A stretch of 64,000 nucleotides of DNA, from positions 1 to 64,000 of the forward strand of contig CAMYKW010000030.1 of the NCBI GenBank assembly GCA_947259175.1, written 5' to 3'. Below, one piece after another: positions 17,598 to 26,534 of the stretch. This DNA is from an uncultured Gammaproteobacteria bacterium (GTDB lineage: Bacteria; Pseudomonadota; Gammaproteobacteria; Arenicellales; JAANXG01). How positions within the stretch are numbered: the first letter of the stretch is position 1; the number at the start of each line of letters is the position of its first letter. The notes under the pieces are model-generated. The model did not search any database. It worked only from the letters and a program-made list of their open reading frames with translations, and was not told the DNA's origin. Position numbers and translations under genes: made by a program.

Positions 17598-18929
17598 CTA
17601 GTCGATCCCGAACTTGTCCAGCTTGTAGCGCAATGACCGGAATGACATCCCGAGCAGCTTCGCGGCGGCGGTCTTGTTCTGACCGGTGTGGTTCAATGCG
17701 TCGATCAAAGCCTGTTTTTCGATACGCGCCAGGTACCCTTCCAGGGGCTCGTTACCCGGTACGTAACCGCTGAGTGCGCCGCCCCGGTCCGCTGGGCCGA
17801 GACCCAGGTCTTCGGCGGCGATCGTGTGCCCGTCGCACAGCGCGACCGCACGCTGCAAGATGTTTTCCAACTCGCGCACGTTGCCGGGAAAGGGATACGC
17901 ATTCAGTGCCGCGTAGGCATCCTCATTCAACACGTATCGTGGGCCGCCTTCATCTAGACGCCTTAAGAAGTGCTCGACGAGCAGCGGAATATCGCCGACG
18001 CGTTCGCGTAGATTAGGGACCCGTAATTCGATGACGTTGATGCGGTAATACAAGTCCTCACGAAATTTGCCTTTCGCAACCAGGCCGCTGAGATCGCTTT
18101 GCGTTGCGCTCAAAAACCGCACATTAATCGGTATCTCGGATTGAGCGCCGACCGGCCGCACCGCTTTTTCCTGAATCGCGCGCAGCAGCTTGACCTGCAT
18201 GTGCATCGGCAGCTCGGCGATCTCATCCATGAACAGCGTGCCCCCGTCCGCGGCCTGGAACAGCCCGGGTTTGTTGGCGGTGGCGCCAGTGAAGCTGCCC
18301 TTTTTGTGTCCGAAGAATTCGCTCTCCATGAGTTCAGAAGGGATGGCGCCGCAATTCACGGGCACGAACGGGGCCTCCGAACGGGCGCTTTGATCGTGGA
18401 TCAGGCGGGCGACCAGTTCCTTGCCCGTGCCCGAATCGCCGCTGATGTATATCGGAGCCTGGCTGCGCGCCAATTTGCCGATTGTGCCGCGAATTTCCTG
18501 CATCGCCGGAGAATCTCCAATCAGCATTTGGCGGTGGCGCCGTTGCTTGTCGTACGCGGGGGCCGACGCCTTGAGGGCGGCGGCAACGAGATTTCGCAAA
18601 TCGTCCAACTGCACCGGTTTGGAAACAAAATCGAACGCGCCGGCTTTGAGCGCCTCCACCGCCGATTCCACGTTCCCGTAGGCGGTGATCACCGCAATGG
18701 GTAGATGCGGATGCTTTTCCTGCGCGAAGCGCACGAGGTCTATACCGCTGCCGTCCGGCAGGCGCATATCGGTCAGACACAAATCGAAGCCGCCGTCCAG
18801 CAGCAGGCTCTTGGCTTCCTTGACGGTGCCCGCCTCCTTGGTCGCCAAGTTCATGCGCGCAAGCGTCATAGACAGCAACTCCCGGATATCGGGTTCGTCA
18901 TCTATTACCAGTACCTGTTGCACGGTCAT
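17598..18929 (-). CDS. pilR: NtrC-family response regulator of pilin expression
   Basis: PilR activates sigma-54 transcription of pilA when phosphorylated by PilS. The 443-residue protein has a receiver domain with phospho-acceptor Asp54 (CLTDMRLPDG). It also has an AAA+ domain with Walker A GDSGTGKE at about 164-171 and the sigma-54 contact loop GSFTGA at 211-216. A C-terminal Fis-type helix-turn-helix contains NKTAAAKLLGMSFRSLRYKL. Its ATG overlaps the pilS stop by 4 bases, so the pair is coupled. The sigma-54 site at 17423-17438 is its likely target. Confidence 0.95.
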   Translation of the reverse strand: MTVQQVLVIDDEPDIRELLSMTLARMNLATKEAGTVKEAKSLLLDGGFDLCLTDMRLPDGSGIDLVRFAQEKHPHLPIAVITAYGNVESAVEALKAGAFDFVSKPVQLDDLRNLVAAALKASAPAYDKQRRHRQMLIGDSPAMQEIRGTIGKLARSQAPIYISGDSGTGKELVARLIHDQSARSEAPFVPVNCGAIPSELMESEFFGHKKGSFTGATANKPGLFQAADGGTLFMDEIAELPMHMQVKLLRAIQEKAVRPVGAQSEIPINVRFLSATQSDLSGLVAKGKFREDLYYRINVIELRVPNLRERVGDIPLLVEHFLRRLDEGGPRYVLNEDAYAALNAYPFPGNVRELENILQRAVALCDGHTIAAEDLGLGPADRGGALSGYVPGNEPLEGYLARIEKQALIDALNHTGQNKTAAAKLLGMSFRSLRYKLDKFGID

Positions 18930-20560
18930 TTGGGCTGGTCACACATTTCGTCGGGCGCGAACTGAATGCGGAAGCGGCTGCCTGGTTGCTCCATGGGAAT
19001 ATAGTCTAGTCGCCCGTAGTTGTTTTCGCACAGCGCGCGGGACAAATAAAGGCCCAGGCCGGTGCCGCGCCGCTCGGCGGCGGTGAAGAACGGTTCAAAG
19101 ATATTCTCCCTAACCTCGGGCGGAACCCCTGAGCCGTGATCGACGACATCCAGATACGGCACGCTGAGGTCCTCATCCCAGCCGCCCTCCAGAATCACGA
19201 TCGGTTCCCCCGCCGAAGGCGGGGTGTGGCGGATCGCGTTCTCGCACAGATTGACCAGCACTTGGTGTAGTTGATCGGGGTCCATGCACACCGTAATGTC
19301 GGTGTCGTGCAGGGCGATCGACTGCGGGGAAAGTCTCTGCGTCTGTACGAAGCTGGCCCGAAACTCCTGCAGCCAATTATCGAGATGCAGCGGCACCGGG
19401 TTTGACGATTTCGGCCGCCCGAGCTGTAAAATGGCCTTGATAATCTGGTCAAGCCGTTCGGTGTTGTCGTTGATTATTCGCGTAAGCTGACGGTCTTGTT
19501 CATTGAGCTGTGGCGACTCATTGATCAACTGGCTCGCATGGCTGATCGCCCCCAGCGGGTTGCGGATCTCATGGGCGATGGCCGCGGTTAAACGACCCAG
19601 CGCGGCAAGTTTCAGCTGTTGCGCCTGGCGTTCGGTTTGCGACATGTCCTCGAGGAAAATGGCGGTGATTCCTCCCTCCCTGTCGGTCACGCGGACGCAA
19701 CGCAGCAACACACTGGGTCCGTGTTCGCGCAGCCGCAATGGTTGCTGCTCCATGTGCGGGGTCCGCTTCCAGCTCTCGAACGCCGCCGCCAATTGGGGGC
19801 TGATGGCCTCCAGGGTAAACGGCTGGGTCATGGATTGAATGTCGATTCCCAGTAAATCCTTAATCGCCAGATTGAACAGGCGCACGTGTCCGTTCTTGTC
19901 AGTGACCAATATTCCGGTCTGCAGGCGGGCGACGATTAGCTCGTTGAGTTTGGCCAGATCGACCACCTCCGCGGCGCGGCGGTCGGCGAGAGACTGGGCG
20001 CGGCGGATACGGTCGGAAACGAACGACAACAGTATACCGGTGCTGAACAAGCCAATACCGAGAAATCCAAGTTGGGTAAAGCTTCCGGTGGCGTGTATGC
20101 CGAAGGTGAGACTGATGCTATGGTCCGCGAGGCTGACCAGCGTTGCCATCGCGGCGAAGAATATGGCCATACGCCCGGTCAACACCACACCACTGGCGGC
20201 TACCGGGACGATCAGTAGCAGACTCAAGCCACTGCTGATTCCGCCGCTGGTGTGCGCGAGCACAGTGACGAGCACGATGTCCAGCGAGAATTGAATATAG
20301 GCCTGAATGCTGAACGCCGGCTTTCCTTGCGTGATGGTGTAGGTATTCACCACGCTCACAACCAACATGGCGATACTTGCGGATAAGAACAGACTGGGTG
20401 ACAGTTCCCCGAGATTCACGCTTTCCGTGCGCCCGACCGCCAACGCGGAAAAACCCGTCGCCAGGACCAAGCGATAAAGATTGAAATAATAAAGGGCTTG
20501 CCACAACTCCTTGCTTTCACTTTGCAAGGCGGACGGGGTGTTTTTTCGAGTTAGCGCCAT
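18926..20560 (-). CDS. pilS: Sensor histidine kinase controlling pilin expression
   Basis: PilS is a membrane-bound kinase that phosphorylates PilR. The 544-residue protein has about six hydrophobic segments in residues 25-180, a PAS-like domain around 205-305, and an H box LTAAIAHEIRNPLG with the phosphorylated His near 330. The C-terminal ATPase domain has NLCENAIRHTPP (N box), DHGSGVP (G1) and GTGLGLYLSRAL (G2). It is followed by pilR with a 4-base overlap and preceded by comF with a 9-base gap. Confidence 0.93.
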   Translation of the reverse strand: MALTRKNTPSALQSESKELWQALYYFNLYRLVLATGFSALAVGRTESVNLGELSPSLFLSASIAMLVVSVVNTYTITQGKPAFSIQAYIQFSLDIVLVTVLAHTSGGISSGLSLLLIVPVAASGVVLTGRMAIFFAAMATLVSLADHSISLTFGIHATGSFTQLGFLGIGLFSTGILLSFVSDRIRRAQSLADRRAAEVVDLAKLNELIVARLQTGILVTDKNGHVRLFNLAIKDLLGIDIQSMTQPFTLEAISPQLAAAFESWKRTPHMEQQPLRLREHGPSVLLRCVRVTDREGGITAIFLEDMSQTERQAQQLKLAALGRLTAAIAHEIRNPLGAISHASQLINESPQLNEQDRQLTRIINDNTERLDQIIKAILQLGRPKSSNPVPLHLDNWLQEFRASFVQTQRLSPQSIALHDTDITVCMDPDQLHQVLVNLCENAIRHTPPSAGEPIVILEGGWDEDLSVPYLDVVDHGSGVPPEVRENIFEPFFTAAERRGTGLGLYLSRALCENNYGRLDYIPMEQPGSRFRIQFAPDEMCDQPK

Positions 20561-20569
20561 GTACGACGA

Positions 20570-21286
20570 TTACGCCCTGGCCATTGCCCAGATCTGAATA
20601 TGCTCCGCTCCCGCGCGCTGCAAACAGTGCGCCAATTGGCTAACAGTATGGCCGCTGGTCATCACATCGTCCACAATCGCCACGCGCCGGTACGCCATTG
20701 GGCCGCGAACTGAGAACGCATTGTGCACATTGCGCTGCCTCTGTTTGACGGCTAAACCGGCCTGAGGAGGCGTGTCCCGCGAGCGCGTCGCCAAACGCCG
20801 GTCGATGCCGATGCCCAGTGATCTGGCAATGGGACGCGCCAGTTCAAGCGATTGGTTGAATCCACGGTGGCGCAGTCGCGCCCGGTGCAAAGGGACGGGA
20901 ATGATGATGTCGGGCAGGACGGTAACCCGTGAACCGACCTCGCGGCGGAATAATTCTCCCAGTAACCCGGCATGCCGCATCCGGCGGCTGTATTTGAATT
21001 CGCGAATGATCTGATCCAACGGTGGACGATAAGCCAGCGGGGCTATGGTCAGTTCGAACGCCGGCGGGTCCAGTTGACAATGGCCGCACAGTCCGGGACC
21101 CGGGTGCTGCACGGCGCATTGCGGGCATTGCGACGACGGCCGCGGCAACTCGCCAAGGCAGTCGGGGCATAAAGCCAAACAGCCTCCGGTGGCTACGGCG
21201 CATACCGCGCATTGGGGTGCGTACAGCGCATCGAGCGCAATTTTTACACAATAGTCAATCCATGGCATCCTTGTAAGTTGACGCAT
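20570..21286 (-). CDS. comF: ComF-family phosphoribosyltransferase-like protein
   Basis: ComF proteins are needed for DNA uptake in naturally competent bacteria and carry a PRTase fold of uncertain activity. The 238-residue protein has an N-terminal zinc-finger-like region with cysteine pairs (CAVC, CPDC, CPQC, CGHC). A C-terminal PRTase loop, [13 protein letters not shown], lies near residue 215. I chose ATG 21286; a GTG at 21304 would add six residues but sits only 7 bases from the divergent bioB start. Together with the pil genes it hints at competence (inference). Confidence 0.85.
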   Translation of the reverse strand: MRQLTRMPWIDYCVKIALDALYAPQCAVCAVATGGCLALCPDCLGELPRPSSQCPQCAVQHPGPGLCGHCQLDPPAFELTIAPLAYRPPLDQIIREFKYSRRMRHAGLLGELFRREVGSRVTVLPDIIIPVPLHRARLRHRGFNQSLELARPIARSLGIGIDRRLATRSRDTPPQAGLAVKQRQRNVHNAFSVRGPMAYRRVAIVDDVMTSGHTVSQLAHCLQRAGAEHIQIWAMARA

Positions 21287-21311
21287 AATCCCTGGCCCAG
21301 TCACTCATCCC

Positions 21312-22301
21312 ATGACCGAAATTGATACCGTCTCCGTCCAGTCCCCCGACGCAACACAGGTTAACACGCCGTGGAGCGAGGATCAGGTGTTGGCGCTGCT
21401 CGAGTCGCCGTTTAACAACCTTATTTTTAAGGCACATTCCACCCACAGGCAACATTTCGATGCTAATGAGGTGCAACTCAGCACCCTGCTGAGCATCAAG
21501 ACCGGCGCCTGCCCCGAGGATTGTGGGTATTGCCCGCAAAGCGCCCATCACAAGACCGGGGTAAAAGCCGAGCGACTCATGGCCGTGGGCGATATCGTGG
21601 CTGCCGCCGAGAAGGCCAAGCGGGAAGGCGCAACCCGTTTTTGCATGGGCGCGGCGTGGCGCAATCCCAAAGACGACGATTTGGCCGCGGTGGTTGAGGC
21701 CGTCGAAAGCGTTAAGACCCTGGGGCTTGAGACTTGTGCGACCCTGGGGATGCTGACGCTGGATCAGGCGCGGCGGTTGAAGCAGGCGGGCCTCGATTAC
21801 TATAACCACAATCTTGATACTTCCCCCGAATTTTATGGTGCGATCGTCTCGACTCGCAGTTACGACGATCGGTTGCAAACACTCGATGCCGTAAGAGAAT
21901 CCGGAATCCGTGTCTGTTGCGGGGGTATCATCGGTATGGGCGAGTCACGAACCGACCGCGCCGCGTTGATCGCCAGTTTGGCGAATTTGCCGGTTTATCC
22001 GGAGAGCGTACCCATCAACATGTTGGTTCAAGTTCCCGGCACGCCGCTCCACGGTGTGGAGAAACCCGACGTGTTCGAGTTCGTGCGCACCGTCGCCGTC
22101 GCACGCATCACCATGCCCACCGCTTACGTGCGCTTGTCCGCCGGCCGCGAGGAAATGAGTGATGAGTTGCAGGCCTGGTGTTTTTTCGCCGGCGCCAACT
22201 CAATATTCTACGGGGAGAAGCTGCTTACCACCGGCAATGCGACCATCGCGCACGACCAATCCCTGTTCGAACGCCTGGGTTTGCGACCGCAAGCATCGTG
22301 A
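21312..22301 (+). CDS. bioB: Biotin synthase
   Basis: BioB is a radical-SAM enzyme that inserts sulfur into dethiobiotin to give biotin. The 329-residue protein has the radical-SAM cluster motif in [13 protein letters not shown] (cysteines at about 67, 71 and 74), and family segments [23 protein letters not shown] and [11 protein letters not shown]. No clear ribosome-binding site precedes ATG 21312. It is the first gene of bioBFHCD and faces comF, leaving almost no room for a separate promoter, which must lie within the 5' part of comF. Confidence 0.95.
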   Translation: MTEIDTVSVQSPDATQVNTPWSEDQVLALLESPFNNLIFKAHSTHRQHFDANEVQLSTLLSIKTGACPEDCGYCPQSAHHKTGVKAERLMAVGDIVAAAEKAKREGATRFCMGAAWRNPKDDDLAAVVEAVESVKTLGLETCATLGMLTLDQARRLKQAGLDYYNHNLDTSPEFYGAIVSTRSYDDRLQTLDAVRESGIRVCCGGIIGMGESRTDRAALIASLANLPVYPESVPINMLVQVPGTPLHGVEKPDVFEFVRTVAVARITMPTAYVRLSAGREEMSDELQAWCFFAGANSIFYGEKLLTTGNATIAHDQSLFERLGLRPQAS

Positions 22302-22389
22302 CCGCTGCGTATGTGATCCCGCGCGGCCGGGCCGGGCTGTCCCGTATATCGCGCCAGTCACCCGGCGGCGTATTACGCGGTGAGCGCAG

Positions 22390-23559
22390 ATGACTTGGGA
22401 CGCGGAATTGGCGGGCCGGATTGCGCAGCGCCATACCGATAATCTGTTCCGCCGGCGCCTCACACTGACTGGCGCTCAGGGCCCGCGAATCGATACCGAC
22501 GACGGCCAATACTTGAGTTTTTGCAGCAACGACTATCTCGGCTTGGCCGCAGATCCGCGCCTCGTTCAAGCCCTCAAGGACGGGGCCGATCGGTATGGCG
22601 TCGGCTCTGGGGCCTCGCATTTGGTCACCGGGCATCAGCAGATTCACGATCGTCTGGAAGAGGCGCTGGCCGAATTTGTGGGCGCCCCGCGAGCGCTGCT
22701 GTTCTCCACGGGTTATATGGCCAATCTGGGTATTGCCAACGCACTGTTGCACCGCGGTGACCTGTTGATCGAAGATCGGCTAAACCACGCCTCGTTGATT
22801 GACGCCGGCCTTCTGTGCCGCGCCGAGTTACGTCGCTATCCCCACGCCGATGTTGACGCGGCGCGGCGTTTGTTCGCAGCTTCCGAGGCGCAGCATAAAA
22901 TGCTGCTCACCGACGCGGTATTCAGTATGGACGGTGATCTTGCGCCGTTACCGGAACTGGCAAGCTTGGCAGCTGCTCACGACGCCCGCTTGGTGCTGGA
23001 TGACGCCCACGGTCTGGGGGTTCTCGGCGACCAGGGTCGCGGTTCCCTGGAGCATCACGCCCTGCAGGTATCCCCGGAGCTGATTCTAATGGGTACCCTG
23101 GGCAAGGCGCTTGGCACGTTCGGTGCGTTTGTTGCGGGGGAGGGAGCGCTGATCGATACCCTGATACAGGAGGCCAGGACATATATCTACACGACCGCGC
23201 CGCCACCGGCAGTGGCGGCGGCGACTCTCGAGGCATTGCGCATCGTCCGCGAAGAGCCGTGGCGGCGTGAACGATTGAGGTCCCTGGTGCAGCGCTTTCG
23301 TTGTGGTGCGCGAGAGCTGGATCTGCCGCTGGCCGATTCGCATACTCCTATCCAACCCATCATCATCGGAGAACCCGGTCAGGCGCTGGCGGTGAGCCGC
23401 AGACTGTTGAACAACGGTGTGCTGGTTACCGCAATCCGGCCTCCCACGGTGCCAAAGCATACTTCACGATTGCGCATAACATTTTCCGCGACTCACGATG
23501 AGCACGATGTCGACTTGCTGCTCGAGGCGTTGAATGGCGCCATGCACGGCGTTCACTAG
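22390..23559 (+). CDS. bioF: 8-amino-7-oxononanoate synthase
   Basis: BioF is a PLP enzyme that condenses pimeloyl-ACP (or CoA) with alanine. The 389-residue protein has FCSNDYLGLAADPRL, GSGASHLVTGH, LDDAHGLGVLG and the PLP-lysine segment MGTLGKALGTFGAF near residue 240, all as expected for the AOS family. It follows bioB after an 88-base spacer and is separated from bioH by 3 bases. The length is normal. Confidence 0.95.
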   Translation: MTWDAELAGRIAQRHTDNLFRRRLTLTGAQGPRIDTDDGQYLSFCSNDYLGLAADPRLVQALKDGADRYGVGSGASHLVTGHQQIHDRLEEALAEFVGAPRALLFSTGYMANLGIANALLHRGDLLIEDRLNHASLIDAGLLCRAELRRYPHADVDAARRLFAASEAQHKMLLTDAVFSMDGDLAPLPELASLAAAHDARLVLDDAHGLGVLGDQGRGSLEHHALQVSPELILMGTLGKALGTFGAFVAGEGALIDTLIQEARTYIYTTAPPPAVAAATLEALRIVREEPWRRERLRSLVQRFRCGARELDLPLADSHTPIQPIIIGEPGQALAVSRRLLNNGVLVTAIRPPTVPKHTSRLRITFSATHDEHDVDLLLEALNGAMHGVH

Positions 23560-23562
23560 AGG

Positions 23563-24309
23563 ATGACCTGCACGGCGAAACAACTTCTGGTGTTGGTGCA
23601 CGGATGGGGCGTCAACCGTTGCGTTTGGCGGCCCGTCGCCGACGCCCTGGCAAAAAGCTTTCAGCTGGCCACGGTGGATCTGCCCGGATATGGCGATCCC
23701 TCCGCCCACCGTGGGATTGATTCTTTACCGGCCATGGCGGCTGCGGTTGCCGACTCCATCGCCGGTCCTGCGGTATGGATGGGGTGGTCGCTGGGGGGCA
23801 TGGTGGCCATGCAGGTGGCGGTGTCGCGGCCGTCCCAGGTTACGCGGTTGCTGCTGGTGGGAAGCACGGCAAAGTTTGTTGCCGACCGCCACTGGCGCCA
23901 CGGTGTCTCCGCCGCCGATATGGACCGTTTCTGTCGCGAATTATCGATCGATTACGATGCGGCGTTGGTTCGCTTCCTGCTGTTGCAGTCGGCCGAGCCC
24001 GGACGCGGAAGACAGTTGGCGCGTGAACTTGGCGCCGCGATCGCCGCTTGCGGCGCACCGGGCGAAAGGGCGTTGAAACGCAGTCTGGAAATTCTGAAGT
24101 CCAGCGATCTTCGGCCGCAACTTTCGCGGGTGTCGGCTCCCACCGAACTCATACACGGCAGCTTCGACAGGTTGGTGCCGACTGCCGCCGCCCAATATCT
24201 GGCCGACCATATCCCGAATACAAGGCTTTCGTGGTTGCCCAGCGGGCATGCGCCTTTTGTGACGCATCCACGGGAATTTGTCCGCCTGGTAGCGCGTGAT
24301 GGTGCGTGA
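23563..24309 (+). CDS. bioH: Pimeloyl-ACP methyl ester carboxylesterase
   Basis: BioH removes the methyl group from pimeloyl-ACP methyl ester, ending pimelate-chain synthesis. The 248-residue alpha/beta hydrolase has LVHGWGVN (oxyanion region), nucleophile Ser76 in GWSLGG, Asp near 200 in HGSFDRLVP and His near 229 in PSGHAPF. Its place between bioF and bioC supports BioH over other esterases. The 3' end overlaps bioC by 11 bases. Confidence 0.93.
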   Translation: MTCTAKQLLVLVHGWGVNRCVWRPVADALAKSFQLATVDLPGYGDPSAHRGIDSLPAMAAAVADSIAGPAVWMGWSLGGMVAMQVAVSRPSQVTRLLLVGSTAKFVADRHWRHGVSAADMDRFCRELSIDYDAALVRFLLLQSAEPGRGRQLARELGAAIAACGAPGERALKRSLEILKSSDLRPQLSRVSAPTELIHGSFDRLVPTAAAQYLADHIPNTRLSWLPSGHAPFVTHPREFVRLVARDGA

Positions 24310-25174
24310 CCCGCTGCGATTCGCGCTTGATAAACGGCGCGTGCGGCGTTCTTTTGATCGTGCGGCGCAAACTTACGATAAAACCGCGGTGTTACAGAAA
24401 CAGATCGCCGATGAGATGATCAGCCGTCTCGATTTCATGAAGATCCAACCCGCCACGGTCGTCGATGTCGGCTGCGGGACCGGATATGCGCTTCGCCGCC
24501 TGCAAAAGCGCTATCCGCAGGCGACGGTGATGGGACTCGATGTTGCGCCATTGATGTTACACAGGGCGCGCCGCCGCGCGCGCTGGTTTCGATCGCAACC
24601 GTTGATTGCCGGGGATGCAGAGCACATTCCCTTGAGAGACCGGTCCGTCGACATGATCTTTTGCAACGTGACCTTGCAATGGTGCGACCTGGATTCCGCG
24701 TTGGCGGAGTTTTCTCGGGTTTTGATTCCCGACGGTTTGTTGATGTTTTCTACGTTCGGCCCCGATACCTTGAAAGAGGTGCGTTTAGCATGGCGCCAGG
24801 TGGATGACGGGATTCACGTTCACACGTTCGTCGACATGCACGATATCGGAGACGCGATGACCCGTCATCAATTTCAGAACCCGGTCGTGGACGCGGATCA
24901 GGCGGAATTAACCTATGGCGGTGTTGATGACTTGTTGCGCGACCTTAAGTTGATTGGGTCAAGCAACGCCGCTGCGCAGCGCTTCAAAGGCCTGGTCGGA
25001 AAGACCCGCTTTAACCGGTTTCGGCGAGCGATGGAGGCGAACCGAGGCCCGCAGGATCGACTGCATTGTTCCTATGAGATCATCTATGGTCATGCGTGGG
25101 CGCCGGCTCACCGCTCGTTTCGCGACCGGAATGGCGGCGTATCCATACCGGTGACTGAAATCAGCAAGAATTGA
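24299..25174 (+). CDS. bioC: Malonyl-ACP O-methyltransferase
   Basis: BioC methylates malonyl-ACP so that fatty-acid synthesis can build the pimeloyl chain. The protein is about 291 residues, starts with an RRSFDRAAQTYDKTAVLQ segment typical of BioC, and has SAM motif I VVDVGCGTGYA at about 54-64, followed by DVAPLM and a CNVTLQWCDL segment. ATG 24299 lies within bioH; GTG starts at 24296 and 24302 are alternatives. The overlaps with bioH and with bioD's leader suggest one transcript. Confidence 0.93.
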   Translation: MVRDPLRFALDKRRVRRSFDRAAQTYDKTAVLQKQIADEMISRLDFMKIQPATVVDVGCGTGYALRRLQKRYPQATVMGLDVAPLMLHRARRRARWFRSQPLIAGDAEHIPLRDRSVDMIFCNVTLQWCDLDSALAEFSRVLIPDGLLMFSTFGPDTLKEVRLAWRQVDDGIHVHTFVDMHDIGDAMTRHQFQNPVVDADQAELTYGGVDDLLRDLKLIGSSNAAAQRFKGLVGKTRFNRFRRAMEANRGPQDRLHCSYEIIYGHAWAPAHRSFRDRNGGVSIPVTEISKN

Positions 25175-25176
25175 TT

Positions 25177-25854
25177 ATGGCCAGCGGCGTGTTCGTGACC
25201 GGCACCGATACCGAAATCGGGAAGACGGTGTACTCCCAAGGGCTGGTGTGGCGTTGCAGGCAAAACGGACGCCGGGTTGCGGTGATGAAACCGGTGGCCA
25301 GCGGCTGCCGCGCCGCCGCGGCCGGTCTGCGGAACCCGGATGCCGAAGGCCTGATCGCGGTGAGCAATGTCGACGCAGCCTACGATACAGTCAATCCATA
25401 CGCATTCGCGCCGGCGGTGGCGCCGCATCTCGCCGCCGCCCGGGCCGGCGTCCATATCGACGCCGCGCGCATCCGCGCCTGCTTCGCTGAATTGGCTGCC
25501 GCCGCCGATGTGGTCGTCGTTGAGGGCGTCGGAGGCTGGCGGGTGCCGTTGGGGCCGGATTTAACCCTGGACGAGCTTGCCGTATCCCTGGGTCTGCCGG
25601 TGGTGCTGGTAGTGGGCATCCGTCTGGGATGTTTGAACCACGCGCTGTTGACCGCCCGGGCGGTCCGTGACGCGGGCGCTGTGCTCGCGGGATGGGTCGC
25701 CAATCACTGCGAAGCGAACACCGAGCTGGCGCGGGAGAACGTCGATACGCTGAAAGATCGGCTCGATGCTCCGTTGTGGGGCGACATCCCTTACTTGGCG
25801 GCGAATCCGGATCCGGTGACCGTGAGCCGGTATCTGACCGATACGCCCGCTTGA
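25177..25854 (+). CDS. bioD: Dethiobiotin synthetase
   Basis: BioD carboxylates and closes the ureido ring of 7,8-diaminopelargonate using ATP. The 225-residue protein starts MASGVFVTGTDTEIGKT, the BioD P-loop variant, and contains VMKPVASGC and VVVEGVGGWRVPLG. ATG 25177 is chosen over an in-frame TTG six bases earlier that overlaps the bioC stop. No bioA is present in the window, so the aminotransferase step must be encoded elsewhere. Confidence 0.94.
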   Translation: MASGVFVTGTDTEIGKTVYSQGLVWRCRQNGRRVAVMKPVASGCRAAAAGLRNPDAEGLIAVSNVDAAYDTVNPYAFAPAVAPHLAAARAGVHIDAARIRACFAELAAAADVVVVEGVGGWRVPLGPDLTLDELAVSLGLPVVLVVGIRLGCLNHALLTARAVRDAGAVLAGWVANHCEANTELARENVDTLKDRLDAPLWGDIPYLAANPDPVTVSRYLTDTPA

Positions 25855-25867
25855 TCATCGTCAAGCT

Positions 25868-25906
25868 CCTCCGGTCGCGCTAGGGAACCGAGCGGCAATC
25901 CGGAGG
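25868..25906. repeat. Inverted repeat after bioD
   Basis: CCTCCGG at 25868-25874 and CCGGAGG at 25900-25906 are exact complements around 25 bases that contain a smaller CGCT/AGCG pairing. It follows the bioD stop, but no T-run is present, so termination there is uncertain. Confidence 0.4.
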
Positions 25907-25946
25907 TCCCACACGCGAAGCACCCGGAAGCGGAAAAAACCCAAAG

Positions 25947-25979
25947 TTGACAGTGTTGAAGGGTTATTTTGCGTATGCT
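25947..25979 (+). promoter_or_regulatory. Possible promoter of the cytochrome oxidase operon
   Basis: TTGACA at 25947-25952 precedes TATGCT at 25974-25979, about 33 bases before the DUF2244 gene. The spacing is 21 bases, longer than ideal; TTGAAG with TACTGT at 17 bases overlaps it as an alternative. The location between bioD and the next operon is the main support. Confidence 0.35.
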
Positions 25980-26011
25980 ACTGTCCGCGCCGGTCTCGTA
26001 AGCGGCGTGGA

Positions 26012-26527
26012 TTGGAGGAGGTCAGCATTCCCGTCACGACAAACGGCGACGAGTTTAGAACTGTCATCCGCCGGCACAGCTCCATGAGCCCGCGGTCGAT
26101 GGCGTTGGTCGTGATATGCCTGGTGGTGGTTTCGGCGACGATCAGCCTGAGCTTTTTTACTTTGGGTTATTGGATGATCCTGCCGTTTGCCGGGCTGGAG
26201 ATCCTGGCGGTGACGGCAGCCATGGCGATCTCGGTGCGTGCTACAAAGGATTACGAGTTGATCGTCGTCAATGACCAGACGGTCACGGTCACCAAAAGAC
26301 GCGGCAAGCGCATGGTTACCCATGACTTCCAACGCTATTGGACCCGGATAAGGCGGGAGCGAGGAGTAAACAGACTCCACCCGACCCACCTGCTGATCGG
26401 TTCTCACGGACGGTTCGTCGCCATCGGGTCGGCGTTAACGGAAGAATTAAAAGACAAACTCGCACGACAGATAAGAAAAGCGATTCGTAACCATTACCCA
26501 CAAGTGCACAACAAAGTTTCGGAGTAA
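26012..26527 (+). CDS. DUF2244 membrane protein of the oxidase operon
   Basis: The 171-codon frame encodes two closely spaced membrane helices (residues about 31-75) and a basic cytoplasmic tail with VRATKDYELIVVNDQTVTV, matching DUF2244 proteins that often precede coxB. Their function is unknown. The start is unclear: TTG 26012 opens the frame, but the best Shine-Dalgarno (GGAGGAGGT, 26014-26022) lies just after it and points to ATT at 26027, a rare start codon. The first in-frame ATG is at 26084, in SSMSPRS. It ends 7 bases before the subunit II gene. Confidence 0.75.
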   Translation: MEEVSIPVTTNGDEFRTVIRRHSSMSPRSMALVVICLVVVSATISLSFFTLGYWMILPFAGLEILAVTAAMAISVRATKDYELIVVNDQTVTVTKRRGKRMVTHDFQRYWTRIRRERGVNRLHPTHLLIGSHGRFVAIGSALTEELKDKLARQIRKAIRNHYPQVHNKVSE

Positions 26528-26534
26528 CCAGCCC

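Noticed and set aside
21270-21290. BirA operator half-site TTGTAAGTT before bioB
   Set aside because: The second inverted half (GGTTTACAA-like) is absent at the proper distance.
22302-22389. Riboswitch or operator between bioB and bioF
   Set aside because: Only a weak likeness to the family-1 repeat is visible; no known biotin-related RNA motif or operator could be recognised.
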